A stretch of 7,197 nt of DNA from an uncultured Bacteroidales bacterium (GTDB lineage: Bacteria; Bacteroidota; Bacteroidia; Bacteroidales; Bacteroidaceae): contig CAMAMZ010000106.1 of assembly GCA_945837185.1 (NCBI GenBank), forward strand, positions 1 through 7,197. The letters are read 5' to 3'. The translations under genes and the position numbers were made by a program. This document shows, piece by piece, positions 1 through 5,912 of the stretch. The first letter of the stretch is position 1. Each line of letters opens with the position of its first letter. Under the pieces are notes generated by a model. It was not told where the DNA came from. It did no database searches and saw only the letters and a program-made list of their open reading frames with translations.

Positions 1-62
1 TATCTTATGCAAAGATAATTAAAAAAAATGATACCCCATGCAAAACACTTGAAAATCTTTCA

Positions 63-125
63 GAATAGGTTAGAATATAAAAAGAGAAAATATGAATAGT
101 ATTACATGCAATATGAATAGCGTTA
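63..125 (+). repeat. Helically phased direct repeats upstream of the efflux operon (candidate activator site)
   Basis: AATATGAATAG occurs at 89-99 and again at 110-120, a period of 21 bp. Two bases further on, both copies continue with TTA, so 14 of 16 positions match. A shorter copy, GAATAG, lies at 63-68, 31 bp before the same core at 94. The spacings of 31 and 21 bp are close to three and two helical turns, so all three would face the same side of the DNA. The proximal copy covers the position where the -33 element of the downstream promoter should be. Paired direct repeats two turns apart are typical of AraC-type activators; assignment to a regulator is inference, and none is encoded in the window. 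The rest of 1-173 is AT-rich with no gene seen. Confidence 0.4.
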
Positions 126-141
126 ATTGAAAGAAAAGTAG

Positions 142-149
142 TAATTTTG
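142..149 (+). promoter_or_regulatory. Probable -7 element of the efflux operon promoter
   Basis: TAATTTTG fits the Bacteroidota -7 consensus TAnnTTTG and lies 24 bp before the start codon at 174. No TTG is found 19-21 bp upstream (around 118-122), unlike the other promoters in this window. A weak promoter dependent on an activator would explain this. The expected transcript start is near 154-156, giving a leader of about 20 nt. Confidence 0.5.
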
Positions 150-173
150 CAGCGGATTAAGGAAACTATATAA

Positions 174-1496
174 ATGATACGCTTACTATTCATTTTTGTA
201 CTTGTTGTCTGCGTGCAGACAGCGGGCGCACAGGAGTTGCTGACATTGCAACAATGTTTGAAGATGGGAATAGAGCGCAACCTGTCGTTAAAGATGTCGT
301 TTAACGACAGCAGGAAGGCGCAACCTAACCTTAGTGAGAACCGGGCAAAGCTTTTGCCGCAGATTAATGCGGTGGCTAATGGTAATGACAATTTCACGCC
401 CACAACCTCAGTTACTGATGGTAGGGCTTTTGGAAAGTCATACAATGTAACCAAGACTTTGCAGTACAATGCAGCGGTTGGCTTGCAGTTGCAGATGCCG
501 CTCTATAACCAACAGTTGTACACGAGCATCGATGTGGCCAAGCTGATGAACAACATCAATCGGCTCAGTTATTATAAGGCACGCGAAGACCTTATCGTGC
601 AGATTAGCAAAATATATTACCTCATTCAGAATACCACGGAGCAGATTTCCATCATTAACGACAATATCCGTAGGTTTGAGGAACTGCGTGCCATAACCCG
701 TGCTTTCCATGAAAACGGAATGGCATTGGAAGTGGATTTGAAACGTGTGGGTGTAAAGCTCGAAAACCTTCATGTGCAGGTTGCGAATGCGCAGGCCATG
801 CTTGCCGAGCAGTACAACATGCTGAAATATGTGCTCGACTATCCGGCGGAAAAGGAGTTGAAAGTAGTGGAGAAAGAGGTGGAGAGTCTGGATGCAACAG
901 TGGCCAATGGGCTGAATATGAACCTGTACGAGTTGCAATTGCTACAGGAGAAGGAGAAACTCTCTGCCAAACAGAAGAAACTGATTAAGGATGGCTACTT
1001 GCCGATGTTGAACCTCAGCGCCAACTGGATGTACACAGCGTTTACGGATAAGTTCAGCAACTGGTGGCATGCGGGTGAGTCGAACCATTGGTATAAGTCA
1101 AATGGAATCGGTATCTCCTTGCGCATTCCTGTTTTCGACGGTTTTGAGAAACGCTCAAAGCTCCGTAAGGCGCAGATTGTGCTGGAGAATGCCAAGATAT
1201 CCTATCAGAACACACTCCGCAATATGCAGACACAATATATGAATGCGGTGAACGATGTGGAGAACAATCGCAGAAACTATATCAAGCAGCGTGAGAACTA
1301 TCGGTTGGCTGAAGATATTTACGGGGTTACCATGGATCGTTATCGTGAGGGCATCGTATCGATGGTTGAGGTGTTGCAGGATGAGATGAGCATGAGCGAT
1401 GCCCAGAACAACTATCTCACGGCTCATTACAACTATCAGGTTTCCAACCTTGCCGTGTTGAAACTCACCGGTCAGTTGGACACGCTTTTACAATAA
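174..1496 (+). CDS. TolC family outer membrane efflux protein
   Basis: Outer-membrane channel component of a tripartite efflux pump, expected to form a trimeric beta-barrel with a long periplasmic alpha-helical tunnel. Residues 1-19 form a signal peptide (hydrophobic core LLFIFVLVVCV, likely cleavage after AGA before Q20). The mature start LLTLQQCLKMGIERN matches the usual TolC-family opening helix. Near residues 100-112 (VGLQLQMPLYN) and 310-325 (GISLRIPVFDGF) there are paired amphipathic strand segments followed by long coiled-coil helices, reflecting the family's internal duplication. The C-terminal helix (MDRYREGIVSMVEVLQDE, then a Q/N/Y-rich run to LKLTGQL) is also typical. The length of 440 aa is normal. 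It is the first gene of a three-gene operon, 49 bp before the membrane fusion protein. The start at 174 is supported by the signal peptide and the -7 element; no clear ribosome binding site is seen, as is common in this phylum. Export substrate cannot be told from sequence. Confidence 0.93.
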   Translation: MIRLLFIFVLVVCVQTAGAQELLTLQQCLKMGIERNLSLKMSFNDSRKAQPNLSENRAKLLPQINAVANGNDNFTPTTSVTDGRAFGKSYNVTKTLQYNAAVGLQLQMPLYNQQLYTSIDVAKLMNNINRLSYYKAREDLIVQISKIYYLIQNTTEQISIINDNIRRFEELRAITRAFHENGMALEVDLKRVGVKLENLHVQVANAQAMLAEQYNMLKYVLDYPAEKELKVVEKEVESLDATVANGLNMNLYELQLLQEKEKLSAKQKKLIKDGYLPMLNLSANWMYTAFTDKFSNWWHAGESNHWYKSNGIGISLRIPVFDGFEKRSKLRKAQIVLENAKISYQNTLRNMQTQYMNAVNDVENNRRNYIKQRENYRLAEDIYGVTMDRYREGIVSMVEVLQDEMSMSDAQNNYLTAHYNYQVSNLAVLKLTGQLDTLLQ

Positions 1497-1545
1497 TCAA
1501 TGTGAGGTAAACTGCTATATATATAATAAGGTATAAAGAATCAAT

Positions 1546-2658
1546 ATGGAAACGAAACAAAACAATACAAAGGTGGAAGGCAGCGAGGAGAAGGTGATGA
1601 CGGCTGCCGAGAAAGCAAAGCTGCTTAAAAAGCAGAAAATACGTCAGATGGTGGTCAGTCTGATAGGAGTGGCGATTCTCTTATGGGGGTGCGTTGAGGT
1701 GGTTTGCATGTTTCTCGATTACAAGAATCATGAAACCAGCAACGATGCGCAGATAGAACAGTATATCTCGCCTGTCAACCTGCGTGCAACAGGCTATATC
1801 CGCAAAATATGTTTTACGGAGCACCAGACGGTGAAGAAAGGAGATACATTGCTGATTCTCGACGACAGCGAATATCGTATTCGTGTTATGGAGGCCGAAG
1901 CGGCTTTGAAGGATGCTATGGCTGGAAAGAATGTGATGGGAGCCACGCTGCGCACCACCGAGAACTCAGCCACGGTATATGATGCTTCGATAGCGGAAAT
2001 AGAAGTGCGCCTGCTCAAATTGGAGAAAGACCGCCAGCGCTATAAGAACCTGGTGGAACGTAATGCTGCGACGCCTATTCAGTTAGAGCAGATAGAAACG
2101 GAATATGAGGCAACGAAAAAGAAACTGCAGGCTACCCGACAGCAGCAGAAGGCTGCGTTCTCTGGTGTGAAAGAGGTGTCGAACCGTATGGGCAACACCG
2201 AGGCAGCCATTGAAAGGGCACAGGCCGCATTGGAGATGGCCAAACTCAACTTGTCGTATTGTGTAGTGGTGGCTCCTTGTGATGGTAAGTTGGGCAGAAG
2301 GGCCTTGGAAGAGGGGCAGTATATCAATGCCGGACAAACAATAACCTACATCATGCCCGATACGCAAAAATGGGTGATTGCCAACTATAAGGAAACACAG
2401 GTGGAGCACCTGCATGTGGGACAAACGGTCAAGGTGACGGTAGATGCCTTGAGCGACAAGGAGTTTGTGGGAAAAATTACGGCTATATCGGGTGCTACGG
2501 GCTCAAAGTATTCGTTGGTGCCTACCGACAACTCTGCCGGCAACTTCGTAAAGATACAGCAGCGTGTGCCTGTGCGCATCGACTTTGAAGGCTTGTCGAA
2601 AGAGGACAACGAACGGTTGGCGGCAGGTATGATGGCTGTGGTGAAGGCGGAAATCTAA
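1546..2658 (+). CDS. HlyD/EmrA-type membrane fusion (periplasmic adaptor) protein
   Basis: Adaptor that connects an inner-membrane MFS exporter to the TolC-type channel. A charged, Lys-rich cytoplasmic N-terminus (1-34) precedes one transmembrane helix at about 35-57 (VVSLIGVAILLWGCVEVVCMF), and the rest is periplasmic. The first half of a lipoyl-like domain follows (about 80-107, with GYIRKICF and VKKGDTLLILDD). Next is a long Ala/Glu/Lys/Gln-rich coiled-coil hairpin (about 110-240), and then the second lipoyl half (APCDGKLGRRALEEGQYINAG). The C-terminal beta-barrel region contains GNFVKIQQRVPVRID, which is characteristic of EmrA-like proteins. The length of 370 aa is typical. It lies 49 bp after the channel gene and 56 bp before the transporter gene, all on one strand, so co-transcription is likely. 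The single N-terminal helix instead of a lipoprotein signal separates it from RND-pump adaptors. A start at Met18 is possible but the upstream start is preferred. Confidence 0.93.
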   Translation: METKQNNTKVEGSEEKVMTAAEKAKLLKKQKIRQMVVSLIGVAILLWGCVEVVCMFLDYKNHETSNDAQIEQYISPVNLRATGYIRKICFTEHQTVKKGDTLLILDDSEYRIRVMEAEAALKDAMAGKNVMGATLRTTENSATVYDASIAEIEVRLLKLEKDRQRYKNLVERNAATPIQLEQIETEYEATKKKLQATRQQQKAAFSGVKEVSNRMGNTEAAIERAQAALEMAKLNLSYCVVVAPCDGKLGRRALEEGQYINAGQTITYIMPDTQKWVIANYKETQVEHLHVGQTVKVTVDALSDKEFVGKITAISGATGSKYSLVPTDNSAGNFVKIQQRVPVRIDFEGLSKEDNERLAAGMMAVVKAEI

Positions 2659-2714
2659 ACGACGCCCTTGCTTTCCTGAAAAAGGGATTGGTAAAGAAAC
2701 GAATACGGTAAAGA

Positions 2715-4403
2715 ATGAATACGGTTTGTTTGAATAAGAATTTTCCGTTCTACGACTGGGTGCCAAAGCCTTTGGGTATCATCTTCCTGATAGTCCTTTT
2801 CATACCTATCATGACTGTCAGTGGCGCATATTCCGTCAATAGTAGCGAGATGATCGGAGGGCTCGGCATTCAGTCTGAACATATCACCTTTATAGGCTTT
2901 GTCACCTCGGTAGGCATGGCGGCCTTCTCGCCCTTCTTCCGCGACCTTGTGCGCTTGCGCCGGGAGAAGATGATGTGTATCGTGGGATTCTCTCTGTTGG
3001 CTTTCTTGAGTTTTGTGTGTGCCCGGACGGAAAGTCTGCTGGTGCTGGCGCTTTGCAGTTTGATTATGGGCTTTGTGCGACAGGCGCTCTTGATGTGCAA
3101 CCTTTTTACACTCATCAAGTATGCCTTTGGCATTGAGGCGGTGGTGAATACCACACCGGGCAATGAGCCTACGGACGAGAAGGGGTGGGACGAACTCGAC
3201 ACGCAGAAAACAACGAGCATGCCCACCATCTATTTCTTCTTTATGCTACTCGGACAGCTCGGCACATGGCTTACGGCTTGGTTTGCCTATCATTATGAGT
3301 GGCAGTATGTTTATTACGCCATGATGGGAGCTATGATGGTGGCTATCTTGATCATCTTCCTCACCATGCCCTACAATCCTTATCCCACCAAACACTTTCC
3401 GCTGTCGTTCTCGAAGTTTGGCAATGTGGTGGTGTTCTCGTTGATGTGCTGCTCGTTCATCTACGTAATGGTGTATGGCAAGGTATATGACTGGTATGAC
3501 GATGAACGCATACGGATGGCTACAGCGCTCTGTGGGGTTTCGGTACTCTTGTTTGTGTATCTGGAGAAGACACGCAACTCGCCCTATTTCTTGCTCGAGG
3601 CGTTGAAGAGCCGGAGTATCCTGGGCGGTATCTTGTTGTTCATGGGCTTGATGATTCTGAATTCGAGTCAGATGTTTGTCAATGTCTTTACGGGACTGAG
3701 CATGAAGGTAGACAATTACCAGAACGCGCTCTTGGGCAACTGGGTGTTGATAGGCTATTTTGCAGGATTGGTGATAGCCATCTTCTGTAGCGCTAAGAAG
3801 ATTCATTTCAAGTGGATTTTTGCGTGGGGTTTTCTCTTTATCGGGCTGGCGTCGCTCTTCATGTATTTCGAGGTGCAGAACGATGGTCTCTATGAGCGCA
3901 TGAAGTGGCCGGTTATCATCAGGGCCACAGGAATGATGCTGCTCTATGCCGTGACGGCGGTCTATGCCAACCAGCGTATGCCTTACCGTCTGCTCTCTAC
4001 TTGGGTGTGCATCATGCTCACGGTACGTATGATTGTAGCACCGGGCATAGGCTCGGCACTTTATGCGAATCTGTTGCAATACCGGCAGCAACATTATATA
4101 ATGCGCTATGCGCAAGACTACGACCGGACGAGTCTAGAAACGGCTGCTTCCTTCGACCAAACGGTGAGGGGCATGCAGTATCAGGGAAAGAGCGAGGCTG
4201 AGGCAGCACAAATGGCTGCGCTCTCCTTAAAAGGAAAGGTGCAGGTGCAGGCCACGCTGACAGCATTGAAGGAAATGGCCGGGTGGACATTTTATGCTTG
4301 TATCATCTGCATGGGTATTGTGCTGGCTGTGCCTTGGCCTAAGCGTAAGCTCACGGAGGAGGAATGTAGGCCGCATCCGCCCGTATCGCCGAATATGCTT
4401 TAA
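2715..4403 (+). CDS. EmrB/QacA-like (DHA2-type) 14-TM MFS efflux transporter
   Basis: Inner-membrane, proton-driven export component expected to work with the two preceding genes. About fourteen hydrophobic segments can be drawn, near residues 18-37, 57-72, 86-103, 107-130, 171-191, 197-217, 235-254, 268-283, 303-322, 340-358, 366-385, 400-417, 427-447 and 524-541, which fits the DHA2 layout. A large hydrophilic periplasmic loop (about 455-520) before the last helix is also usual for this family. Two points are odd. The loop after helix 4 carries a charged stretch of roughly 30 residues (EPTDEKGWDELDTQKT, about 141-170). The signature motifs are also degenerate: motif A in the 2-3 loop reads RDLVRLRREK, and motif C in helix 5 reads GQLGTWLTAWFAYHYEW instead of a GPxxGG pattern. 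This indicates a divergent Bacteroidota subfamily. The substrate is unknown; drugs, bile salts or fatty acids are possible. The start at 2715 gives a short cytoplasmic N-terminus before helix 1. Confidence 0.88.
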   Translation: MNTVCLNKNFPFYDWVPKPLGIIFLIVLFIPIMTVSGAYSVNSSEMIGGLGIQSEHITFIGFVTSVGMAAFSPFFRDLVRLRREKMMCIVGFSLLAFLSFVCARTESLLVLALCSLIMGFVRQALLMCNLFTLIKYAFGIEAVVNTTPGNEPTDEKGWDELDTQKTTSMPTIYFFFMLLGQLGTWLTAWFAYHYEWQYVYYAMMGAMMVAILIIFLTMPYNPYPTKHFPLSFSKFGNVVVFSLMCCSFIYVMVYGKVYDWYDDERIRMATALCGVSVLLFVYLEKTRNSPYFLLEALKSRSILGGILLFMGLMILNSSQMFVNVFTGLSMKVDNYQNALLGNWVLIGYFAGLVIAIFCSAKKIHFKWIFAWGFLFIGLASLFMYFEVQNDGLYERMKWPVIIRATGMMLLYAVTAVYANQRMPYRLLSTWVCIMLTVRMIVAPGIGSALYANLLQYRQQHYIMRYAQDYDRTSLETAASFDQTVRGMQYQGKSEAEAAQMAALSLKGKVQVQATLTALKEMAGWTFYACIICMGIVLAVPWPKRKLTEEECRPHPPVSPNML

Positions 4404-4442
4404 GCTTTTCTCCAAACAGGGAAAGTGCTGGTTTTACTTCAT

Positions 4443-4525
4443 AAGGGGAATCGTGGTATTGCCGTTCTTAATCCACCCTTTCAGAGGAAAGGTCATTTTT
4501 AGGCAATAATCACGTTCCCCTTTTT
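4443..4525 (+). terminator. Long imperfect hairpin with T-tract ending the efflux operon
   Basis: The arm 4443-4463 (AAGGGGAATCGTGGTATTGCC) pairs with 4502-4522 (GGCAATAATCACGTTCCCCTT) through blocks of 7, 3 and 8 bp broken by small internal loops, and TTTTT follows at 4521-4525. The 38-nt loop contains its own perfect hairpin, CCTTTC at 4477-4482 with GAAAGG at 4487-4492, followed by T-rich TCATTTTT. It begins 40 bp after the transporter stop codon, as expected for an intrinsic terminator of the operon. Confidence 0.7.
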
Positions 4526-4689
4526 AATCGCTCATCGATATTGTATAGTCCTGTCTGTTTCGCTTGTTTGTGTGCCACATAGCTACCGCCTCCTTGGCAG
4601 CGTAGCAGGCCATGACGAGATGCGTCGAGGATGCTGTTGTGGTGCCTCAAATGATGGTTGCACCTTATATAAATTATGCGAAAAAAGGC
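4526..4689. other. Intergenic stretch without a convincing gene
   Basis: This stretch separates the efflux operon terminator from the minus-strand terminator near 4700. It is open for about 50-70 codons in frames on both strands, but none has a recognisable protein family, a plausible promoter placement or convincing composition. I see no repeat, tRNA or mobile-element end in it. Confidence 0.5.
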
Positions 4690-4714
4690 AAAAAAAAAGG
4701 ACTCCGCTGAGTCC
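4690..4714 (-). terminator. Intrinsic terminator of a short minus-strand transcript
   Basis: Read on the minus strand, GGACTC-AGCG-GAGTCC forms a perfect 6-bp stem with a 4-nt loop (4714 to 4699), directly followed by nine T residues (4698 to 4690). This is a textbook rho-independent terminator for leftward transcription. On the plus strand the stem is followed by ATTCCTTG, not a T-tract, so it does not look bidirectional. Confidence 0.8.
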
Positions 4715-4752
4715 ATTCCTTGTTAACCTTAAATCTAATACTATGAAAAACA
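4690..4752 (-). ncRNA. Candidate small RNA of about 60 nt
   Basis: A consensus promoter on the minus strand (4789 to 4758) is followed about 40 bp later by a perfect intrinsic terminator, with no room for a protein gene. The predicted transcript starts near 4752 and ends in the T-tract near 4690. Its unstructured 5' part contains CATAGTATTAG, TTTAAGGTTAAC and AAGGAATGG, followed by the terminator hairpin. From memory, similar strings occur repeatedly in Bacteroidales intergenic regions as short promoter-terminator units, but I cannot verify this or name an RNA family. It is transcribed divergently from greA, about 150 bp away. An alternative is a terminated leader whose downstream gene has been lost. 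Confidence 0.6.
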
Positions 4753-4757
4753 CATTG

Positions 4758-4789
4758 CAAAGGTAAGACGATTCTGATTTTTGACCAAA
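4758..4789 (-). promoter_or_regulatory. Consensus promoter for the minus-strand small RNA
   Basis: On the minus strand TTTG (4789-4786) and TACCTTTG (4765-4758) are separated by exactly 20 bp, matching the Bacteroidota primary sigma consensus TTTG/TAnnTTTG. The expected start is about 5-7 nt after the last G, near 4752. Confidence 0.8.
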
Positions 4790-4825
4790 AAAGCCATACG
4801 TAAATCCTTGAATACCACTCAATTC

Positions 4826-4839
4826 TTGACATAAGTCAA
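4826..4839. repeat. Palindrome TTGAC-ATAA-GTCAA between divergent promoters
   Basis: A perfect 5-bp inverted repeat with a 4-bp centre lies 30 bp upstream of the greA -33 element and 37 bp from the small-RNA promoter's -33 element. It could be a binding site for a dimeric regulator or a chance palindrome in AT-rich DNA. No T-tract follows, so it is not a terminator. Confidence 0.25.
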
Positions 4840-4868
4840 CATAAAAACAAATAAAAGCGAGCGAAAAG

Positions 4869-4899
4869 TTGGTGCAATCAAAAATATTCCGTATCTTTG
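4869..4899 (+). promoter_or_regulatory. greA promoter
   Basis: TTG at 4869-4871 and TATCTTTG at 4892-4899 are 20 bp apart, a near-perfect Bacteroidota promoter. Transcription should start near 4905, leaving an untranslated leader of about 120 nt before the greA start codon. Confidence 0.8.
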
Positions 4900-4941
4900 C
4901 AGCAGACAAGAATAATTAAACAATCAGAGCATTGAAGGAAT

Positions 4942-4982
4942 GGGGTTCCGATAACAGTACGCTGTCGGAATTCTGTTCTTTT
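4942..4982 (+). promoter_or_regulatory. Terminator-like hairpin in the greA leader (candidate attenuator)
   Basis: TTCCGA at 4946-4951 pairs perfectly with TCGGAA at 4965-4970. In RNA the stem extends outward through 4942-4945 with 4971-4974 (one G-C and three G-U pairs) and inward by CAG/CTG (4955-4957 with 4962-4964) past a 3-nt bulge. GTTCTTTT follows at 4975-4982. The hairpin ends about 78 nt after the predicted start and 44 bp before the greA ATG. GGAA at 4938-4941 could pair instead with TTCC at 4946-4949, offering a competing fold. Premature termination here would release a short leader RNA. Function is inferred. Confidence 0.45.
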
Positions 4983-5026
4983 ATCGTTCTCCGAGAAGAT
5001 ATTAACATAAAAATCAATTATTAATT

Positions 5027-5494
5027 ATGGCTTACATGTCACAAGAAGGCTATGATAATCTCGTAGCCGAACTTCGCAGGCTTGAATCTGTAGAGCGTCC
5101 AAAGGCATCAGCCGCTATTGCTGAGGCACGGGATAAAGGCGATTTGAGCGAAAATTCCGAGTATGATGCTGCCCGAGAGGCACAGGCGCATCTTGAGGAT
5201 AAGATTAACAAGCTGAAGCTAACCATTGCCGAGGCTAAGATAGTGGATGTGTCGCGTTTGAGTGCAGATGCGGTACAGATTCTTACCAAAGTTGAGATGA
5301 CAAATCTGGCCAATAACGCCAAGATGGCTTATACCATCGTCAGCGAAACAGAGGCTAATCTGCGTGAAGGAAAGATTTCTATCAAGACTCCTATCGCCCA
5401 GGGACTACTCAATAAGAAAGTGGGTGAGGTGGCTGAAATCAAAATTCCAAGCGGTACCATCAAATTGAGAATCGATAATATTACATTGGCATAA
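5027..5494 (+). CDS. greA: Transcription elongation factor GreA
   Basis: GreA rescues backtracked RNA polymerase by entering the secondary channel and stimulating cleavage of the transcript's 3' end. The N-terminal antiparallel coiled coil (about 8-75) has the hallmark tip AEARDKGDLSENSEYDAARE at 32-51, with acidic residues D39 and E42 corresponding to the catalytic-tip pair of Escherichia coli GreA. The C-terminal FKBP-like domain (about 82-155) carries YTIVSETEAN, GKISIKTPIAQGLL and PSGTIKLRID. The length of 155 aa is typical. The start MAYMSQEGYDNL agrees with GreA N-termini; Met4 is a possible alternative but gives an unusually short start. There is no clear Shine-Dalgarno sequence before it. 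It is transcribed from its own promoter through a structured leader and is followed after 5 bp by a HIT-family gene, so the two are probably co-translated from one mRNA. Confidence 0.97.
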   Translation: MAYMSQEGYDNLVAELRRLESVERPKASAAIAEARDKGDLSENSEYDAAREAQAHLEDKINKLKLTIAEAKIVDVSRLSADAVQILTKVEMTNLANNAKMAYTIVSETEANLREGKISIKTPIAQGLLNKKVGEVAEIKIPSGTIKLRIDNITLA

Positions 5495-5499
5495 GCACC

Positions 5500-5907
5500 A
5501 TGGCATCTATCTTCTCTAAAATCGTAGCAGGCGACATTCCCAGCTACAAGTGTGCTGAGAACGACCACTTTTATGCTTTTTTGGACATCAACCCTTTGGT
5601 GCAGGCGCATACATTGGTGATTCCTAAAAAGGAAACGGATTATATCTTCGATATTGAGGATGAGGAACTGGCTGCTTTCCAACTCTTTGCAAAAAAGGTG
5701 GCAAAGGCTATACAAACAGCTTTCCCCTGTAAGAAGGTGGCTCAGGTGGTGCTCGGACTGGAAGTGCCGCATGCCCATATCCATCTTCTGCCTATCAATA
5801 GTGAGGCTGATGTGGATTTCCGTAAGGAACACTTGAAACTTTCCGATGAGGTGATGAAAGATACTGCCAACAGGATTCTGGCAGCCTTTGAAGGAGAGAA
5901 TCAATAA
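5500..5907 (+). CDS. HIT family protein (histidine triad nucleotide-binding/hydrolase)
   Basis: Small cytoplasmic nucleotide hydrolase of the HINT branch of the histidine triad superfamily, usually a homodimer that cleaves purine nucleoside phosphoramidates or related adenylated compounds. The catalytic triad HAHIH is at 91-95 (H91, H93, H95) within VPHAHIHLLPIN. The N-terminus ASIFSKIVAGDIPSYK and the segment FYAFLDINPLVQAHTLVIPKKE (about 24-45) are classic HINT core features that form the nucleotide pocket. The N-terminal cysteine of some zinc-binding HINT proteins is replaced by Ser15. The length of 135 aa is normal. The ATG lies 5 bp after the greA stop codon, and an 11-bp terminator stem starts 6 bp after its own stop, so greA and this gene form a two-gene operon. 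The cellular substrate is not known from sequence. Confidence 0.95.
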   Translation: MASIFSKIVAGDIPSYKCAENDHFYAFLDINPLVQAHTLVIPKKETDYIFDIEDEELAAFQLFAKKVAKAIQTAFPCKKVAQVVLGLEVPHAHIHLLPINSEADVDFRKEHLKLSDEVMKDTANRILAAFEGENQ

Positions 5908-5912
5908 AATAA

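Noticed and set aside
438..938. Open frame of 166 codons on the minus strand within the TolC-family gene
   Set aside because: Antisense shadow of a confidently identified gene, with no promoter, family or sensible composition.
2659..2725. Small hairpin (CCCTT/AAGGG) and duplicated GAATACGGT before the transporter gene
   Set aside because: The stem is short with a loop of about 12 nt and no T-tract, and the 9-bp duplication overlaps the start of the coding sequence. Neither shows a clear function.
3246..4115. Open frame of 289 codons on the minus strand inside the transporter gene
   Set aside because: It lies wholly antisense to a clear MFS gene, and its product is rich in His, Arg and Gln with no recognisable domain, which is the usual result of reading a membrane-protein gene backwards.
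4510..4716. Minus-strand frame of 68 codons starting inside the small-RNA hairpin
   Set aside because: The start codon is at the base of an intrinsic terminator whose T-tract would end transcription at once, and the product is not recognisable. Kept only as a remote alternative explanation for the promoter.
4743..4766. Seven-codon plus-strand reading frame MKNTLQR resembling a leader peptide
   Set aside because: It is the complement of the minus-strand promoter -7 region and transcript start. No plus-strand promoter precedes it, and the nearby hairpin has its T-tract on the minus strand.
4572..4766. Plus-strand frame of 64 codons between the efflux operon and greA
   Set aside because: It has no promoter or recognisable motif and runs across the minus-strand terminator and promoter signals.
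5329..5904. Open frame of 191 codons on the minus strand across greA and the HIT gene
   Set aside because: It spans two well-identified plus-strand genes and their junction, and its product resembles no family I know.
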